Positions 22,766 to 64,000 of a stretch of DNA of 64,000 bases are shown here, one piece after another. The first letter of the stretch is position 1; every line of letters starts with the position of its first letter. Made by a program: the position numbers and the translations under genes. The stretch is from Monodelphis domestica (taxonomy: Eukaryota; Chordata; Mammalia; Didelphimorphia; Didelphidae): assembly GCF_027887165.1 (NCBI RefSeq), contig NC_077233.1, positions 228,370,872-228,434,871 of the forward strand, read 5' to 3'. A model generated the notes under the pieces. That model ran no database searches. It was not told where the DNA came from and saw only the letters and a list, made by a program, of their open reading frames with translations.

Positions 22766-25700
22766 GTAGGATCCCGACCGAGCGCCTCCGTAACTCCGTC
22801 TGCGCGCGCACGCTCTCTGATCCTGTAGTCCTCGGAGACGGGGCGGGGCAGAGTGGGCGCGCGGGTTCGGAGCGCGTGGACGTGGGAGGGCGTAGTCTGT
22901 TAGGTTGATGGGGCGGGGGTACACCCCTACTGCTGCTGCTGTGGAGCGGGGCAATCTGCCTGCGTCTTTTTACTTAGGCGGGTGGACGGAGTGTATGATC
23001 TTGGAATGGAACCGCTCGTCGCCTCGGCTTCATTTCTGGGATTGGTCTTCGGAACTTTTTCGTGGATGTTACCCAGGAGGGAATCGCCCTGATGCGGCCT
23101 GAGCTAAGAGGCTCCTCCGACCCTAGAACCCGAACTCGCCCCTTCCCCAGGCCCAGGCTCTGCCCCCTGCCCGAGACTGAAAGCCCTCGTTGGATCTTAG
23201 TGGTGGAGCCGGAAGGACCTCCTAGAAGTCACTTCTCTGATCCAAATCCCCTCATTTTACAGACGGGGAAACTTCGATCCAGAAAGCCCAAAGACTTGCT
23301 GTTTGTCACAAGATTCGAACCCAGGGTTCCTGACTCCAAAACCAGCGGTTGTTTTTTTCCCCCACTATGACTCTTACTTGGCCTTCTTTCTCAGGACTGT
23401 CCCAAGGCCTTCTTCTCTTAATTAGCTCACCCTAATTCAGTTTTTAAGTTTCTTGCCCATAAATTAGTGATGTCCAGGAAGATAGATTAGAGAGAAGAGA
23501 AATTTGAATCTGGGAACCCAATTAGAAGGCTATTGCAATAGTCCAGGTGTGAGGTGGTTGATGAGAGTTAGAACTAGAACGGTGGCTGTGGGAGTGGAGA
23601 GGAGGGACTTATTAAAAGAGAGATACTCTGAGGGAAAAGTGATAAGACTTTTGTAACTGATTGGTTATGTGGGATGAGAGAGAGGGAAGAGCTGAGGATG
23701 ATCCTGTGTTTATGAACTTGGATAACTACAGAAGATGGTGGTATCTTCAATAGTAAAAGGGAAGTTGGGAAGAGAATGGTGTTTTAAGACGAAGGCAAGA
23801 GGAGGATTTGTGTTTTGGATTTGCAGAGTGTACGATGCCTATGAAGCATCCCAGTTTGAAATGTCTAAAAGGCAGTTGGTGAGGAAAGATTTCAGCACAA
23901 GAGAAAGACTGTAATTATCTACAAGGTCTGAGAATCAGCAGCATGGAGAAGATAATTGAACCCATTGGAGATATGCTCTTCTAGTGAAAGAGAACAGAAA
24001 ATAGAAAAGAACTAAAAGGGAACCCTGTGGTAGGGATACTTACTCATAGTGGGTGTGACATGGATAAAGATCTAGCAGAGACTGAGAAAGAGCAGAGAGA
24101 AGAAAAACCATTAAATCAATAAATATTTGTTAAGCAATAAGGCTACTACTATGTGAGACATTGTACTAGGCACTGGGGACAAAGAAGGAACTCATAATTC
24201 TAATGATATCAAGGTATATAAAAGATGGGAAGATTTGGTGATCCTTAAGAGTGCCATGGCAATACAAATGAGAATGCCTCTTTTAGAATGTCATTTCCAC
24301 TGAAAAATTGTATTTTCTGTTATTGAACCATTTGATAGTTCTAAAGACTTTGGTGACAACTTTCTTTAAAGAGTTTTCAGAAATTATCTCTATGACCCCT
24401 AAAGGAGCATTTGCCAAGCTGTATTGCCACTGGAGTGACTTTCCCATTATGATAGCTGAGGGCGATGGGTTGGAAGCATTTCTATTGCTAAGGGTCTTGG
24501 TTTTGGTGTCTTTTAGACATATCCATCAGGGTCTAAGGAGAAATGGTGGTCAGAGTGGTGGTGGTGATTTGACTTGCCTAGCATGTGCTGCCTCTTGTCT
24601 CTCCTCCAGAGTGCCTTGTTGCTTCTTCTAGCATGGTGGTGCACCCATTACACACCTGCCAGAATTTGTTACTAGAAAGGCAGAGAGACTGGGCCTGACC
24701 TATTCCCTTCTTCCTCTCCACCATGCCTGAGGACATTTTTTTCACTTCACCTGTCCCTCCGCCCAGCAGCCCAGTGGGAGTGCTTCCTCCTTCCCCTGTC
24801 TGGAGTAAGGGGTGGGGACATGATGGGGCTCAGCACATGATCTCTAGGGGGTAGGGCATGGGTACATTGTCTCTAAAAGATTTGCCATCACTGTTCTAGA
24901 CTAGCTTGCCTAGGGTGGCAGATGATGGAGATGGCTGACCTCTTCTCCACGGGAGTTTCCTTCCTAGATGGCTGTTAGGGCAGGACTAGTAGAAGGATCA
25001 ATAGTCTGGGGTGGTGGTGTCCTGGCATCCACAGGGCTTCTGTGGCAGTTGGTCAGCAACTGGTGGTTTAATGAAAAAGGCCCCTTCTCCACAACGATTT
25101 TCCCCTTAGTAGACTGCCTAACCTACATCTTAAAGGAAGAGAGGAACTCTGAGGAGGTGGAAAGGATTCCAAGTAAGAGAGAAGGCCATTGCAGTGTAGA
25201 TGGCAGATGACAAGTCACAAGTAACAGAGAAACCCATTTGGTCTAGATTGTATGCAGGAGGGATGTCCAGTCAGTTTGGGAAAAAAGGTTAGGACCACAT
25301 TAGGGAAGGCTTTAAAAGCTAAATAGAGTTTATATTTTCTTTTAGAGGCAATAGGAAACTGTTGGAATTGGTTGAACAGTAGAGTCACATGGTTAGGACT
25401 GTACTTGTTGCAAAGAATTATTTGGGCAGCAAAGTGGGAAATGAACTGTGGAGTGGCAAAAGACTCTGAGTCAGAGACAGATTAGAGGGCTATTGGAGTA
25501 ATCACAGGGAAAAGTGTTGGGGGCTGGAACACTGGGAAATGTGTTGTGAAGATAGAAATAGCAAAATTTGGCAACCAATTGAATGTACAAATGAAGGAGA
25601 GGGGGAGTCCAGGATAATGCCAAGGTTATGATCCTAAGAAACTGGAGGGATAGTAGTGAGGAGAGAAAATGAAGGCATCGATATTGAGACAGCTTTCTCA

Positions 25701-28700
25701 GAGGAGTTTAAGAAAAGAAGAGGCATGGGACAGAAGTTAGCAGGCACAGTCAGATCCAGTGAAGCTGTTCTAAGGGATGGGGAGAGTTAAATATGTTTAT
25801 AAGTAGCAGGGAAGGAACCAGTAGATTATAAGACACTGAAGATTCAAAGGGTAGTAAGAGTGATAGGGAGGACCATCTCCTGGCATAGATAGAAGAGGAT
25901 AGAATCACTGGTACATGTAGGGCGGTTAAGTTGGCAACAAAAAGGGGCCACTTCCCAGAAAGTAGATTAAAGGAGGAGGTAGTGGAGTTTGATGTCAACA
26001 ATGTAAGAAGAGGATTTCTAATCAAATGGCCTCACTTTTTTTTAGTGAAATATGAAGGCAGATCCTTAGCTTAGGGGTGGTATGAAAAGCAAGAGGAAAG
26101 ATAAAAAAAAGGTTTGGAATAGCCACTATTAGTAAGATAAGCAATCAGTGAGGGAGTTATTGAAGTACCTGCTGAAATGAGGACTTGGTTAAGGTTAGGT
26201 AGCAGAAATTTGTAGTAAACCTCAAGTCAACACTTTGGTGATTTCCTCCAATTCCCCTTCCTGCAGCATGCTGACCTCATACCTATGAATATCTGGGTCA
26301 AGATCACAACTAGCATATAATGGAACCAAGACTTGAACTCCCATGACTTTTCTATCCCTTATCTAATAACATTTTAAAAACATCCTACAAATTTGTATAT
26401 TGTTTTGGGGTTTTTTTGTTTGTTTTTTCACTAGAAAAGCATCTTTCCTTAAAAAAAAATTATAAAGTTAAAATACTAAACATTCAGCAGCAATATATTT
26501 CACTTATAATGAGAGGACAAGGGTAGCAGGTAGCACATGTAGTTCATTTAAACACAAGATAATATTTTAGAGCTAGGAAGTTACCTTAAGAGATCCTCTT
26601 GGGGGCAGCTGGGAGGCTCAGTGGATTGAGAGCCAGGCCTAGAGACAGGAGGTCCTGGGTTCAAACCAGGCCTCAGACACTTCCTAGCTGTGTGACCCTG
26701 GGCAAGTCACTTGACAAAGTCCCCATTGCCTAGCCCTTACCACTCCTCTGCCTTGGAACCAATACACAGTATTGATTCCAAGACAGAAGGTAAGGGTTTA
26801 AAAAATTAAAAAAAAGAGATCCTCTTATCGCCTTATTTTGTTGATGAAGAAACTAAAACAGAGGCTGGTTTGCCCACAGTCACACCAAGGTAGCAAGCCG
26901 TAGAACTAGTTGGGATCCAAACCCAGGTCCTCTAACTCAAAATCACTGCCCTTTCTTTTCCCTTAACTCAAGTCCCCAAAGCATTTTAGTCATGATAGAT
27001 AATGACATTGGCCTTTTGGGTATGTCATTCAACCTCTGTGAGCCCCAATTTATTAATCTCTATAAGTGAATAACAGTAGTACCCACTTCATAAAGTAGCC
27101 ATTAGAATTAAATGAGAATGTAGATGAAGCACTTCATAAATCTGACAGGACTAAACGTAAGCTATTATATTCTAGCCCTCAGATTGCTATTTGTGTATAT
27201 CTAAAACAAATTATATATTTCCCAGTTTGCTACCACAGCTAAGTATTGGCCTTCCAGTCAGGAGGACCTGGGTTCCACTCTTGCCTCTGATACATGTTTT
27301 TGGCTGTGTTATGACCCTCAGCAAGTCACTTAATCTCTCAGTATCTCATTTATTGTTCTGCACTGGTTGGGGGAGTTGTCTTCCCTCTGCCCAAATGAAA
27401 TCCTGGGTCTGGTCTAAAAGAAGGTTTCTACCATTGCTGATAAAGAGATAATAAGAAAACATAATAATAGAGATATTACGAAAGAGATAATAAGATAATA
27501 TTATATATTATTTTTATAAATAATAAAGAGATAAGAAAACAGATTTTTACAAAAATATTTATAGCTGTGCTCTTTGTGGTGGCAAAAAATTGGAAAATGA
27601 GGGGATGCCCTTCAATTGGGGAATGGCTGAACAAACTGTGGATTCTGTTGGTGATGGAATACTATTGTGCTAAAAGGAGTAATGAACTGGAGGAATTCCA
27701 TGTGAACTGGAACAACCTCCAGACAGAGACTGATACACTGTGGTACAATCAAATGTAATGGACTTCTCTACTAGCAGCAATGCAATGATCCAGGACAATT
27801 CTGAGGGACTTATGAGAAAGAACTGTGGGAGTAGAAATACAGAAGAAAAACAATTGATCACATGGGTTGATGGGGATATGATTGGGGATGTAGACTCTAT
27901 AAACAATCACACTAGTACAAATATCAACAATATAGAAATAGGTCTTGATCAATGACACATGTAAAACCCAGTGGAATTGTGTCAGCTACGAGAGTGGGGG
28001 GAGGGGAAGGAAAGAACATGAATCATGGAAAACTTTTCTTAATTAAAAAAATTAGAATAAAAGGAGGTTTCTCCTGTGGCATATATCACAGATTCAGAGA
28101 GGGATAGCAGATTGAGCCCTGATCCCAGTCCAGCCACTTACTGTGACCATGGGCAAGTTATTTGAAACATAACTGAGCCAGTCACTTTTTTTTTTTCTTA
28201 ATTTGTTCCGTGTTTCCATGATTCATTTTCTTTCCCTGCCCTCTTCCCTTCTGCCTCCCAGAACTGATAAGTAATTCCACTGGGTTGTATAAATGTTATC
28301 ACTTGATACCTGTTTTCATATTACTAATTTTTGCTATAGAGCCAACTTTTTTAAAGCCTAAACCTCAAATCACATACCAATATATACATGTGATAAGTGA
28401 TGTCATATGAGCAAGTCACTTCTCTAAGTTTTCTTTATCTATAACATGAGTAAGTAGGAAGAAATTATCTTTTCATGTTTCTAAATTTGATATACAAAAT
28501 CTGCCTTACTTGCAGATAAACCCTTCAAAATGAAAACATTAGAGGCAGGTAGCAGATCACACTAGATTACTTCAACATAATTATATAGCCTTAAGAAAGG
28601 CACTTTGAAGGGCAACTAGGTGGCTCAGTGGATTGAATGTCTGGCCTGGAGACAAGAGGACCTAGATTCAAATGTGGCCATGGGCAAGTTATTTAACTTC

Positions 28701-31700
28701 ACTTGCCTGGATCTTACCCTTCTGTCTTAGAACTGTTACTAGGACAGAAGGTAAGAATTTTTTTAAAAAGTCATTGTGGGTTCTGGAAAGTTTCTAGGCT
28801 TATTTCCATATCTAAAATGAGATGATCACATTGGATGATTTCTAAATTCTCATCTGGCTTTGAAATTTATGGAACATATCTTGAAAAAGTAACCATGATA
28901 GACAAATATAGGTTTCCTCTGATATAAATCAATAAAAAGTAATAAGCCTAGAAGATTCTTGTGAGGGACATAGACTTTGAGAACTTTTACAGAGTTGACT
29001 AAAAGGGAAATTAATGAAGTAAAAAGTAACACATCTTTCAAATTTTTTTTCTTTTAGTTTTTTTAATTAAACCCTTACCTTCCATCTTAGAATCAATACT
29101 GGTTCTAAGGCTTTTGCCTTAGAGTAGTGAGAGCTAGGCAATAGGGGTTAAGTGACTTGCCCAGAGTCACACAGCTGGGAAGTGTCTGAGGCCGGATTTG
29201 AACCTAGGACCTCCCATTTCTAGGCCTGGCTCTCAATTTTACTGAGCTACCTACCTGCCCCCTCTCTTTTAGTTTTAAAGGGCCTGACTGGTGCCCAGAA
29301 CTTGTACAAAGCTAATAGTTTATCACTCCTAGAATGGTTTTTGCATCTCTAGTTACTCCAAAAAGAAAAACAGCAACAGTCCTATGAGGTATATATTATC
29401 CCAGTTTTACAGATGAAGAAACTGAGACTTGGAGAGATTATGTGATTTGCCCAAGGTCACACAATTGGTAGATCAAAGATTCATAGTCCAACCCAAAACT
29501 ATGTTGCCATAGAATGAATCCTTGATCTGGAGTCAGAAGACCTGAATTTGAACACTTTACTGCCATTCGCTGTAACATTAGACATTTCTCCTGAACCTCA
29601 ATTTCCTTTTCTGTACAATTAAGAGGCTGGTCTAGATGACAGTTAAAGCTCCAAATTATGATCTCGAACAAGAATCTCTCACAACAGTATTATAGCTAGT
29701 GTTCATCTCTTTACTTGAAAACTGTCAGAGAGGGAACCTCAGAAAGCAGCCAGTTCTGGATAGCTCTAATTGTTAGGTAGTCTTTATTCAGACTCAGTCA
29801 AATCTGTGTCTTCGAAGCAGCTTCTCATTATTTCTTGTCTTACTTACTGGGACTAAACTGAACAAATCTGATCCCTCTTCCCTATGACAGCCTTTCAGGT
29901 ACTTAAAGACTCAAACCAAAGTTATCTTACTCCTAGTCGAGTGTTCTTCCTACTATGTCTCTTAATATCATGATTAAAGGCATTTGGTTTTCATATAAAA
30001 AACCATGCATTACTTTTATTTCCAGTCAGTGTCTACTTAATTATTTGACATGTTACTATATTTCACCCCTAACTGAAGTTATCCATTTTGCATCATGCAC
30101 TATTGGCGACAAGATAAATGACTATGGTTAGGGTCTATGGACAGGACATTATTGTTATTAGAAAAAACATAAAGCCTATAACCTAACAGTGCAGGGATGA
30201 AAAACTGTACCTTCTCCCCTTGTGAAATATGTGGTTCAGCAGAGAAGCTCTCTGAAGCCCAAATGCTTAACAACTTTCCCCACTCAGGGGAAAGCTAAGA
30301 GATGTTTGCCTAGGCTTGGTTCTTTATGTGCATGTGGCATATTTTTAGCAGCATTGTGATTTCTGGCAGAAATAGAGAAATGAAATCATTTCCTAAGTGA
30401 GGTCCTTGCAATCTGCTTTCATTTTTTTAACTTGAATTTCATTCTTAGGACAGGCAACATATTAATATTCAAATGTAAATTAAGATATTCCAAAACTAAA
30501 CATTTAGGGCTTTTTCTTTTAAATTTGTTTTCTATTTTATTGCAAATAGCTTAATTATTAAATACCAAGAGATTTTCTACAGTCAAAGTGTGCATGTGTT
30601 TGAGGTTCTGTGAATGTTCAGAATATTCTACATCCATTTTCTGTATCTGTTCTAATTGCTATACTAAATTGCATGAGATAGTTTAAAATTTTAAGACATA
30701 ATTTCAAAATAAAAATTAGAACTTAATTATTAAAGTACTTACAACAGCATGAGCTACTAAAAATATAAGCATTTATATCCTCTTTTCTACTCAAGTAATA
30801 TAGTAGAATAATAAGAGAAAGTAAGATCAATGTATTTAAAATTTTATGGAGAAGATAACATTTCTTCATTGCCTGACTTTGGCATTAGCAAAAGATTACT
30901 TTCAGATGTAAGAAAATGAATTCTAAAAGGAAATGAAAACATTGTTGATTTTTGGTTGATTTAGGAAGAGGCTGATCCATCTCTTCAGGCCCTTGAGTCT
31001 CGCCAAGAAGAGATTTTAAAACGTTTGTATGAATTGAAAGCTGCTGTTGATGGGCTCTCCAAGATGATACAAACTCCAGATGCCGACTTTGATGTGACAA
31101 ACATGATCCAAACTGATAAATATACTACTTTAACGACAAGTGCAGTAGACTTAGATTCAATGCTTGGGAAGGTAAGTTCATATTTAAAGTTGAAACATGG
31201 TAGCATGGTTTGGGTCAGTTTTTCACTAAGAATTCTAGGAATGGTACTAAAAAGTACCCAAGTATCTAAAGTAAAATTTGTTATATTCCCCCAGATTTTG
31301 AAGTGAAAGAAAAATGCCTCCTAAACAATGAGAAAATTAGCTATCACCAAGCCTAATTTAGGATAGACTAATTTAGGATTTAAGTTAATTCATCTATTAA
31401 GTTTGGTTTCCCTTTCTTCCTTGGCAGAGAATGAAGACTAGAACTAGGGAAATTGTGGCAGAGCAGACAGTTCTATGGATCTTCATAGAACCATCTTGGG
31501 TTTTATTATATTACAGCAGAATACAGTAGTTGTTTATAATGACTGAATTATCAAAAATGTGTTAAACTGTGTTCATTTTATGTATTACAGTAGAAAACCA
31601 TAGAGTACCTACATAACATTTTATATTTCCATCAAAAAGGGTTAAAAAGTTTTAATTCTTAAAGGGATAAGCATCAGTTAAGCTCATTCTCCACAAATGT

Positions 31701-33721
31701 CAAGTAACTTAATGAAGAGTAGCCCTTATTTAAGGTTAAATCAAGTTTCAAAACTATGAAATTAGGAGGCTGAACATGGAAGTAGATAGAGAACTGATTT
31801 CAAATACTTTCTCTGATATACTGATAGCATGACATTGAAGAAATTTAACCTTCAGTGTCCCAGGCAATTCCCTATTACAGAATTGAAGAATGTTTACTGA
31901 TCTGCATTACAGGAGGGAAGAGTTCTCTTCACTTTGGAGTTCCCCACACCAATGAAATAGTCAAAACATCTGTATTTTAAAACAAGATTTCTCATGAGAG
32001 GAGCTTTATTGACAATATATTTGATAGGTAGAAGTGGAGTTCTTTTGGATTACTAAATAAGAGAGAATTTCTTTTATGGAGTTGTAATTTAGAATAATAT
32101 TTCTAGAGCAGGATTTTATAACACTATTGTTTTTTGTTGCTGTTGTTTTTTTATTTCAATGCAGGATTATGGAGCATTGAAAGATATTGTGATCAATGCA
32201 AACCCAACTGTGCCTCCACTTTCCTTGTTGGTGCTACATAACTTCCTTTGTGAACACTACAAGATATTATCAACTGTTCATGTGCATTCATCTGTAAAGA
32301 ATGTTCCTGAAAATCTTATGAAGTGTTTTGGAGAAGAGGCCAAGAAACAATCACGTCATGAGTATCAATTGGGTTTTACCTTAATTTGGAAGGATGGTAG
32401 GTAAAGAGGGCTCTAGTTAAACTGATATAAAAAATGAAATTTATATATTGCAAGACAAAATTATGTTAAGGTTTATGTTTTCTGGAAAAATGAAAATTAA
32501 TGATCACTTTAACTATCCATTTAAAAGAAAATTCAGTTCATATATTTTGACAGTTGAATCAAACCAATAACATTTTTAAAGGTAATGTCTCTCTTTATTG
32601 CTAAACTACATGTTTTTTAAAAGCCAGAAAAATCATAATTTTTAAAGTAGCCATAGTATACATAAAAATTAAATGCATCGCTACTCTTGTTACCATCAAA
32701 TTTAAGTATTCGCTGACATATCAATATTCTAAATATGTCAAATTTTTGTTAAGTGCCATATACTTCAATATCTCAATAGTGATTGTTTCTCCTCAGTAAC
32801 CATTCTTTCACAAGAACTCTTTGGAAGATGATAAAACTCTTAGTTCTTTATACTTTGATTCAGAACAATTTTAGGTTCTTAAGTTCCTATACTTTCCCAG
32901 TTCTGAGGCAACAAGGTAGCACAGTAGATAAAGAGCAATGCAGATCTGGGTTCAAATTTGAACTTCCTGTGTGGCCCTGGGCAAGTGACTTAACCATTTG
33001 TCTAGCCCTTACTGCTCTTCTCTCTGTAGATTTGATACTAAGAGAGAAGGTATGGGGTTTTTTAGCAAAGAAAAGAAAGAAATGCACAATTCCTCTTTAT
33101 TTGTGGTCTTTTCTGGTTGATTATATTGGCTAATCTCTTGGTTAAAAAGAAACTGAATTGTTAATGTGCTTTTGGAAAATTCCTTTCAGACTGTCATAAG
33201 CAAACATATCATTGCTGTTAGAGTTTTTCCTTTATAAATTTTAAGGTAATGATATCTTCAAATTGTTAGCTAATATCCTTATTTAAAACAATGTTACTAT
33301 AATATACTAATTCTGAGATTTTTTTTTCTTTTCAGTGCCAAAGCCCCAGATGAAGTTCAGTATTCAAACAATGTGTCCTATTGAAGGTGAAGGGAACATT
33401 GCTCGGTTTTTATTCTCACTGTTTGGCCAGACACATAATGCTGTTAGTCTAACACTTATAGATAGTTGGATAGACATGGCTCTTTTTCAGTTGAGAGAAG
33501 GAAGCAGTAAAGAAAAAGCAGCTGTCTTACGCACCATGAACTCTGCTCTTGGCAGAAGTCCCTGGCTGGTGGGAAATGAACTCACTGCAGCAGACATTAT
33601 AGCTTGGTGTGCACTTCAGCAGTCAGGTAGTTCTAATTCTGTTCCAGCCAATGTGCAAAAATGGATGAAATCGTGTGAAAATTTGGCCTCTTTTAACATT
33701 GCCGTGAAACTCCTGAAGTAA
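22622..33721 (+). CDS. AIMP2: AIMP2 (p38/JTV1), tRNA-synthetase complex scaffold, complete
   Basis: AIMP2 is a non-enzymatic core scaffold of the cytoplasmic multi-aminoacyl-tRNA synthetase complex and binds lysyl-tRNA synthetase through its N terminus. Four coding exons: 22622-22765, 30965-31171, 32165-32396, 33336-33721. They total 969 nt, or 322 residues (human 320). The N terminus [11 protein letters not shown] is near-identical to human; exon 2 carries the leucine-zipper-like segment ([20 protein letters not shown]); exons 3-4 form the GST-like fold ending [10 protein letters not shown]. All splice sites are GT-AG, phases agree and there are no internal stops. Intron 1 (8.2 kb) holds L2-like, hAT, SINE and L1 fragments. 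Intron 2 has no recognised repeat, and intron 3 has one SINE. The gene ends tail to tail with EIF2AK1. Confidence 0.97.
23465..24120 (-). repeat. Old LINE-like repeat, antisense
   Basis: 'GGCTATTGCAATAGTCCAGG' and 'GATGAGAGTTAGAACTAGAA' are reversed L2-type phrases. It lies in AIMP2 intron 1. Confidence 0.5.
24632..24893 (-). mobile_element. Non-autonomous hAT element, second copy
   Basis: Read in reverse it begins CAGTGATGGCAAAT and shares 'CCAGACAGGGGAAGGAGGAA' and 'GGGCTGCTGGGCGGAGGG' with the copy at 20.6 kb. Flanks TTCTAGCA and TTCTAGAC are a likely worn 8-bp duplication. Confidence 0.75.
25225..26235 (-). repeat. Old LINE-like repeat, antisense, long copy
   Basis: About 1 kb of the same family: 'AGAGTTTATATTTTCTTTTA', 'GGGCTATTGGAGTAATCACA', 'TTGGCAACCAATTGAATGTA'. 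Confidence 0.5.
26601..26813 (+). repeat. Marsupial tRNA/CORE SINE, full length
   Basis: Complete sense copy from GGGGGCAGCTGGGAGGCTCA to the A-rich tail, with a perfect 13-bp duplication, AAGAGATCCTCTT, at 26588-26600 and 26814-26826. It is one of the best-kept copies here. Confidence 0.95.
26820..26960 (-). repeat. MIR-type SINE, antisense
   Basis: 'GATGAAGAAACTAAAACAGA', 'CACAGTCACACCAAGGTAGC', 'AACCCAGGTCCTCTAACTC'. Confidence 0.6.
27000..27175 (+). repeat. MIR-type SINE, 3' half
   Basis: 'GTCATTCAACCTCTGTGAGC' followed by 'AGAATTAAATGAGAATGTAG'. Confidence 0.6.
27545..28060 (+). mobile_element. L1 3' end with internal deletion
   Basis: Same ORF2 end as at 8.8 kb ([20 protein letters not shown]) but about 48 bp are missing near 27,720, where 'CAACCTCCAG' joins 'ACAGAGACTG'. 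It ends in an A-rich tail. Confidence 0.82.
28190..28440 (-). repeat. L1 3' UTR fragment, antisense
   Basis: T-run, then 'CCATGATTCATTTTCTTTCC' and 'AATTCCACTGGGTTGTATAA', the reverse of the L1 tail text seen at 27.96-28.03 kb. Confidence 0.65.
28609..28770 (+). repeat. Marsupial tRNA/CORE SINE, shortened
   Basis: 'GGGCAACTAGGTGGCTCAGT' to 'AGGACAGAAGGTAAG', with part of the CORE lost. Confidence 0.82.
29062..29264 (-). repeat. Marsupial tRNA/CORE SINE
   Basis: Antisense copy with a 12-bp duplication, TCTTTTAGTTTT, at 29050-29061 and 29265-29276. Confidence 0.9.
29490..29665 (+). repeat. MIR-type SINE
   Basis: 'GAGTCAGAAGACCTGAATTT' and 'CTCAATTTCCTTTTCTGTAC', 'GGTCTAGATGAC'. Confidence 0.7.
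29690..30000 (-). repeat. CR1/L3-type LINE fragment
   Basis: Similar to the text at 18.15-18.37 kb: 'GATAGCTCTAATTGTTAGGT', 'CCTATGACAGCCTTTCAGGT'. Confidence 0.45.
30001..30960. other. End of AIMP2 intron 1, nothing recognised
   Basis: AT-rich and unique-looking. No repeat or RNA gene recognised. Confidence 0.5.
30965..31171 (+). CDS. AIMP2: AIMP2 exon 2
   Basis: 207 nt encode 69 residues, [20 protein letters not shown] through to DLDSMLGK. The heptad-like segment is the region that, in the family, contacts synthetase partners. The acceptor is TTTAG and the donor GTAAGT. Confidence 0.97.
31172..32164. other. AIMP2 intron 2, nothing recognised
   Basis: No clear repeat or RNA gene seen in these 993 bp. 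Confidence 0.5.
32165..32396 (+). CDS. AIMP2: AIMP2 exon 3
   Basis: 232 nt encode [20 protein letters not shown] through to FTLIWKD, the thioredoxin-like half of the GST fold. The acceptor is TGCAG and the donor GTAGGT. Confidence 0.97.
32903..33065 (+). repeat. Marsupial tRNA/CORE SINE, diverged
   Basis: 'GAGGCAACAAGGTAGCACAG' to 'TGATACTAAGAGAGAAGG', in AIMP2 intron 3. Confidence 0.75.
33336..33721 (+). CDS. AIMP2: AIMP2 exon 4 and stop
   Basis: 386 nt encode [20 protein letters not shown] through to FNIAVKLLK and then TAA. This is the helical GST C-terminal domain. The acceptor TTTTCAG follows a pyrimidine tract. Confidence 0.97.
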
Positions 33722-33833
33722 ATCCTTAGAATACGTTTTTAAAGGGGCATAACTGAAAAGTAGTACTGCCTCATGCCTGCTCATAAATGTACTTTTACTA
33801 AAGTTGATGACTTATGGCCAGATGTCAAAAACC

Positions 33834-33839
33834 AATAAA
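33834..33839 (+). promoter_or_regulatory. AIMP2: AIMP2 polyadenylation signal AATAAA
   Basis: A canonical hexamer lies 113 nt after the AIMP2 stop, implying a 3' UTR of roughly 130-150 nt. Confidence 0.75.
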
Positions 33840-33964
33840 ATTATTATAGAACTTGTGACTCCTCTTTACATAAATTTTCTGACGGCTGATTGGTATAAGT
33901 TCATTAGCAAGGTAAGCAAAAGAATCCTTAGATAAAAACAATTTTATAGGTTTTAAACCTTGAT

Positions 33965-33970
33965 TTTAAT
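33965..33970 (-). promoter_or_regulatory. EIF2AK1: Candidate EIF2AK1 polyadenylation signal ATTAAA
   Basis: The common variant hexamer lies on the minus strand 163 nt past the EIF2AK1 stop. If used, the AIMP2 and EIF2AK1 transcripts would end within about 100 bp of each other. No AATAAA was seen closer. Confidence 0.4.
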
Positions 33971-34132
33971 AATTTTACTCTGTACATACAGATTAAGAAC
34001 ATTAAGAATACAAGAAAACCCCAACCACATATAAATTTGTAAAACGTATTCATATTCCAGTAGATCCAACAAAATTAACAAGTACTTCTTAAAAAATTAT
34101 TGTGCCCATTCTTATACATATCCTATCAGGGG

Positions 34133-63911
<29,779 letters not shown>

Positions 63912-64000
63912 CTGAAAAAGAAAATTGATAAGATTGGGCTTTAAACAGTTTCTTAAAAGTTCAAAGCATCAACTACTATTTATTCTAGGAAAAAACATAT

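Larger units (their letters stand above)
22050..23150. promoter_or_regulatory. CpG-rich island over the PMS2/AIMP2 starts
   Basis: CpG dinucleotides and GC content rise sharply here compared with the AT-rich surroundings, covering PMS2 intron 1 start, both exon 1s and the start of AIMP2 intron 1. The borders are judged by eye and not computed. Confidence 0.6.

Noticed and set aside
22583-22828. 81-codon open frame running past AIMP2 exon 1
   Set aside because: Homology to AIMP2 ends at the GTAGGA donor at 22766; the rest is intron read-through.
23062-23370. 102-codon plus-strand frame in the CpG-rich part of AIMP2 intron 1
   Set aside because: High GC lowers stop frequency here, the composition is Pro/Arg-rich, there is no recognisable domain and part overlaps a MIR-like stretch.
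24308-24631. 107-codon plus-strand frame in AIMP2 intron 1
   Set aside because: No recognisable motif, no splice context, and it ends at the edge of the hAT copy.
32783-33133. 116-codon frame in AIMP2 intron 3
   Set aside because: It crosses a SINE and has no conserved content; AIMP2 splicing removes it.

Overview
This window is from a marsupial (metatherian) nuclear genome. The evidence is the dense set of tRNA-headed, CORE-type marsupial SINEs (the family beginning 'GGGGCAGCTGGGTGGCTCAG'), marsupial-type L1, old L2/CR1 and MIR copies, and spliced vertebrate genes whose exon structure matches human chromosome 7p22 (recalled, not searched). The species cannot be named from the sequence alone.

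Four genes are present in the order known from human: PMS2 (minus, exons 1-9, about 0.3-22.3 kb; the 3' part lies left of the window), AIMP2 (plus, complete, 22.6-33.7 kb), EIF2AK1/HRI (minus, the last nine exons, 34.1-63.9 kb; the 5' part lies right of the window), and ANKRD61 (plus, complete, 48.4-56.7 kb), which is nested inside an EIF2AK1 intron on the opposite strand. PMS2 and AIMP2 start head to head across a CpG-rich interval of about 340 bp that looks like a shared bidirectional promoter. AIMP2 and EIF2AK1 end tail to tail, about 0.4 kb apart. Every exon boundary given was placed by hand from AG/GT signals, phase and remembered human protein sequence. The AIMP2 and ANKRD61 exons sum to whole codon numbers (322 and 418 residues), and the PMS2 exon lengths equal the human ones except exon 1, which is 9 nt shorter.

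The genes have separate jobs: mismatch repair (PMS2), scaffolding of the multi-tRNA-synthetase complex (AIMP2), a heme- and stress-sensing eIF2alpha kinase (EIF2AK1) and an uncharacterised ankyrin-repeat protein (ANKRD61). Nothing suggests an operon-like functional unit beyond the shared promoter and the nested layout.

The rest is intronic repeat sequence. The notable pieces are a full-length but decayed L1 (37,995-45,670, 12-bp target duplication) with tandem 5' UTR monomers and a nested LTR; several solo LTR fossils; two non-autonomous hAT copies and one TA-flanked mariner/pogo-like MITE; and, at 62,356-62,670, two 100-bp arms in perfect inverted orientation. That inverted repeat is the most unusual structure seen. 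I found no RNA genes, no CRISPR array and no convincing new biological system.
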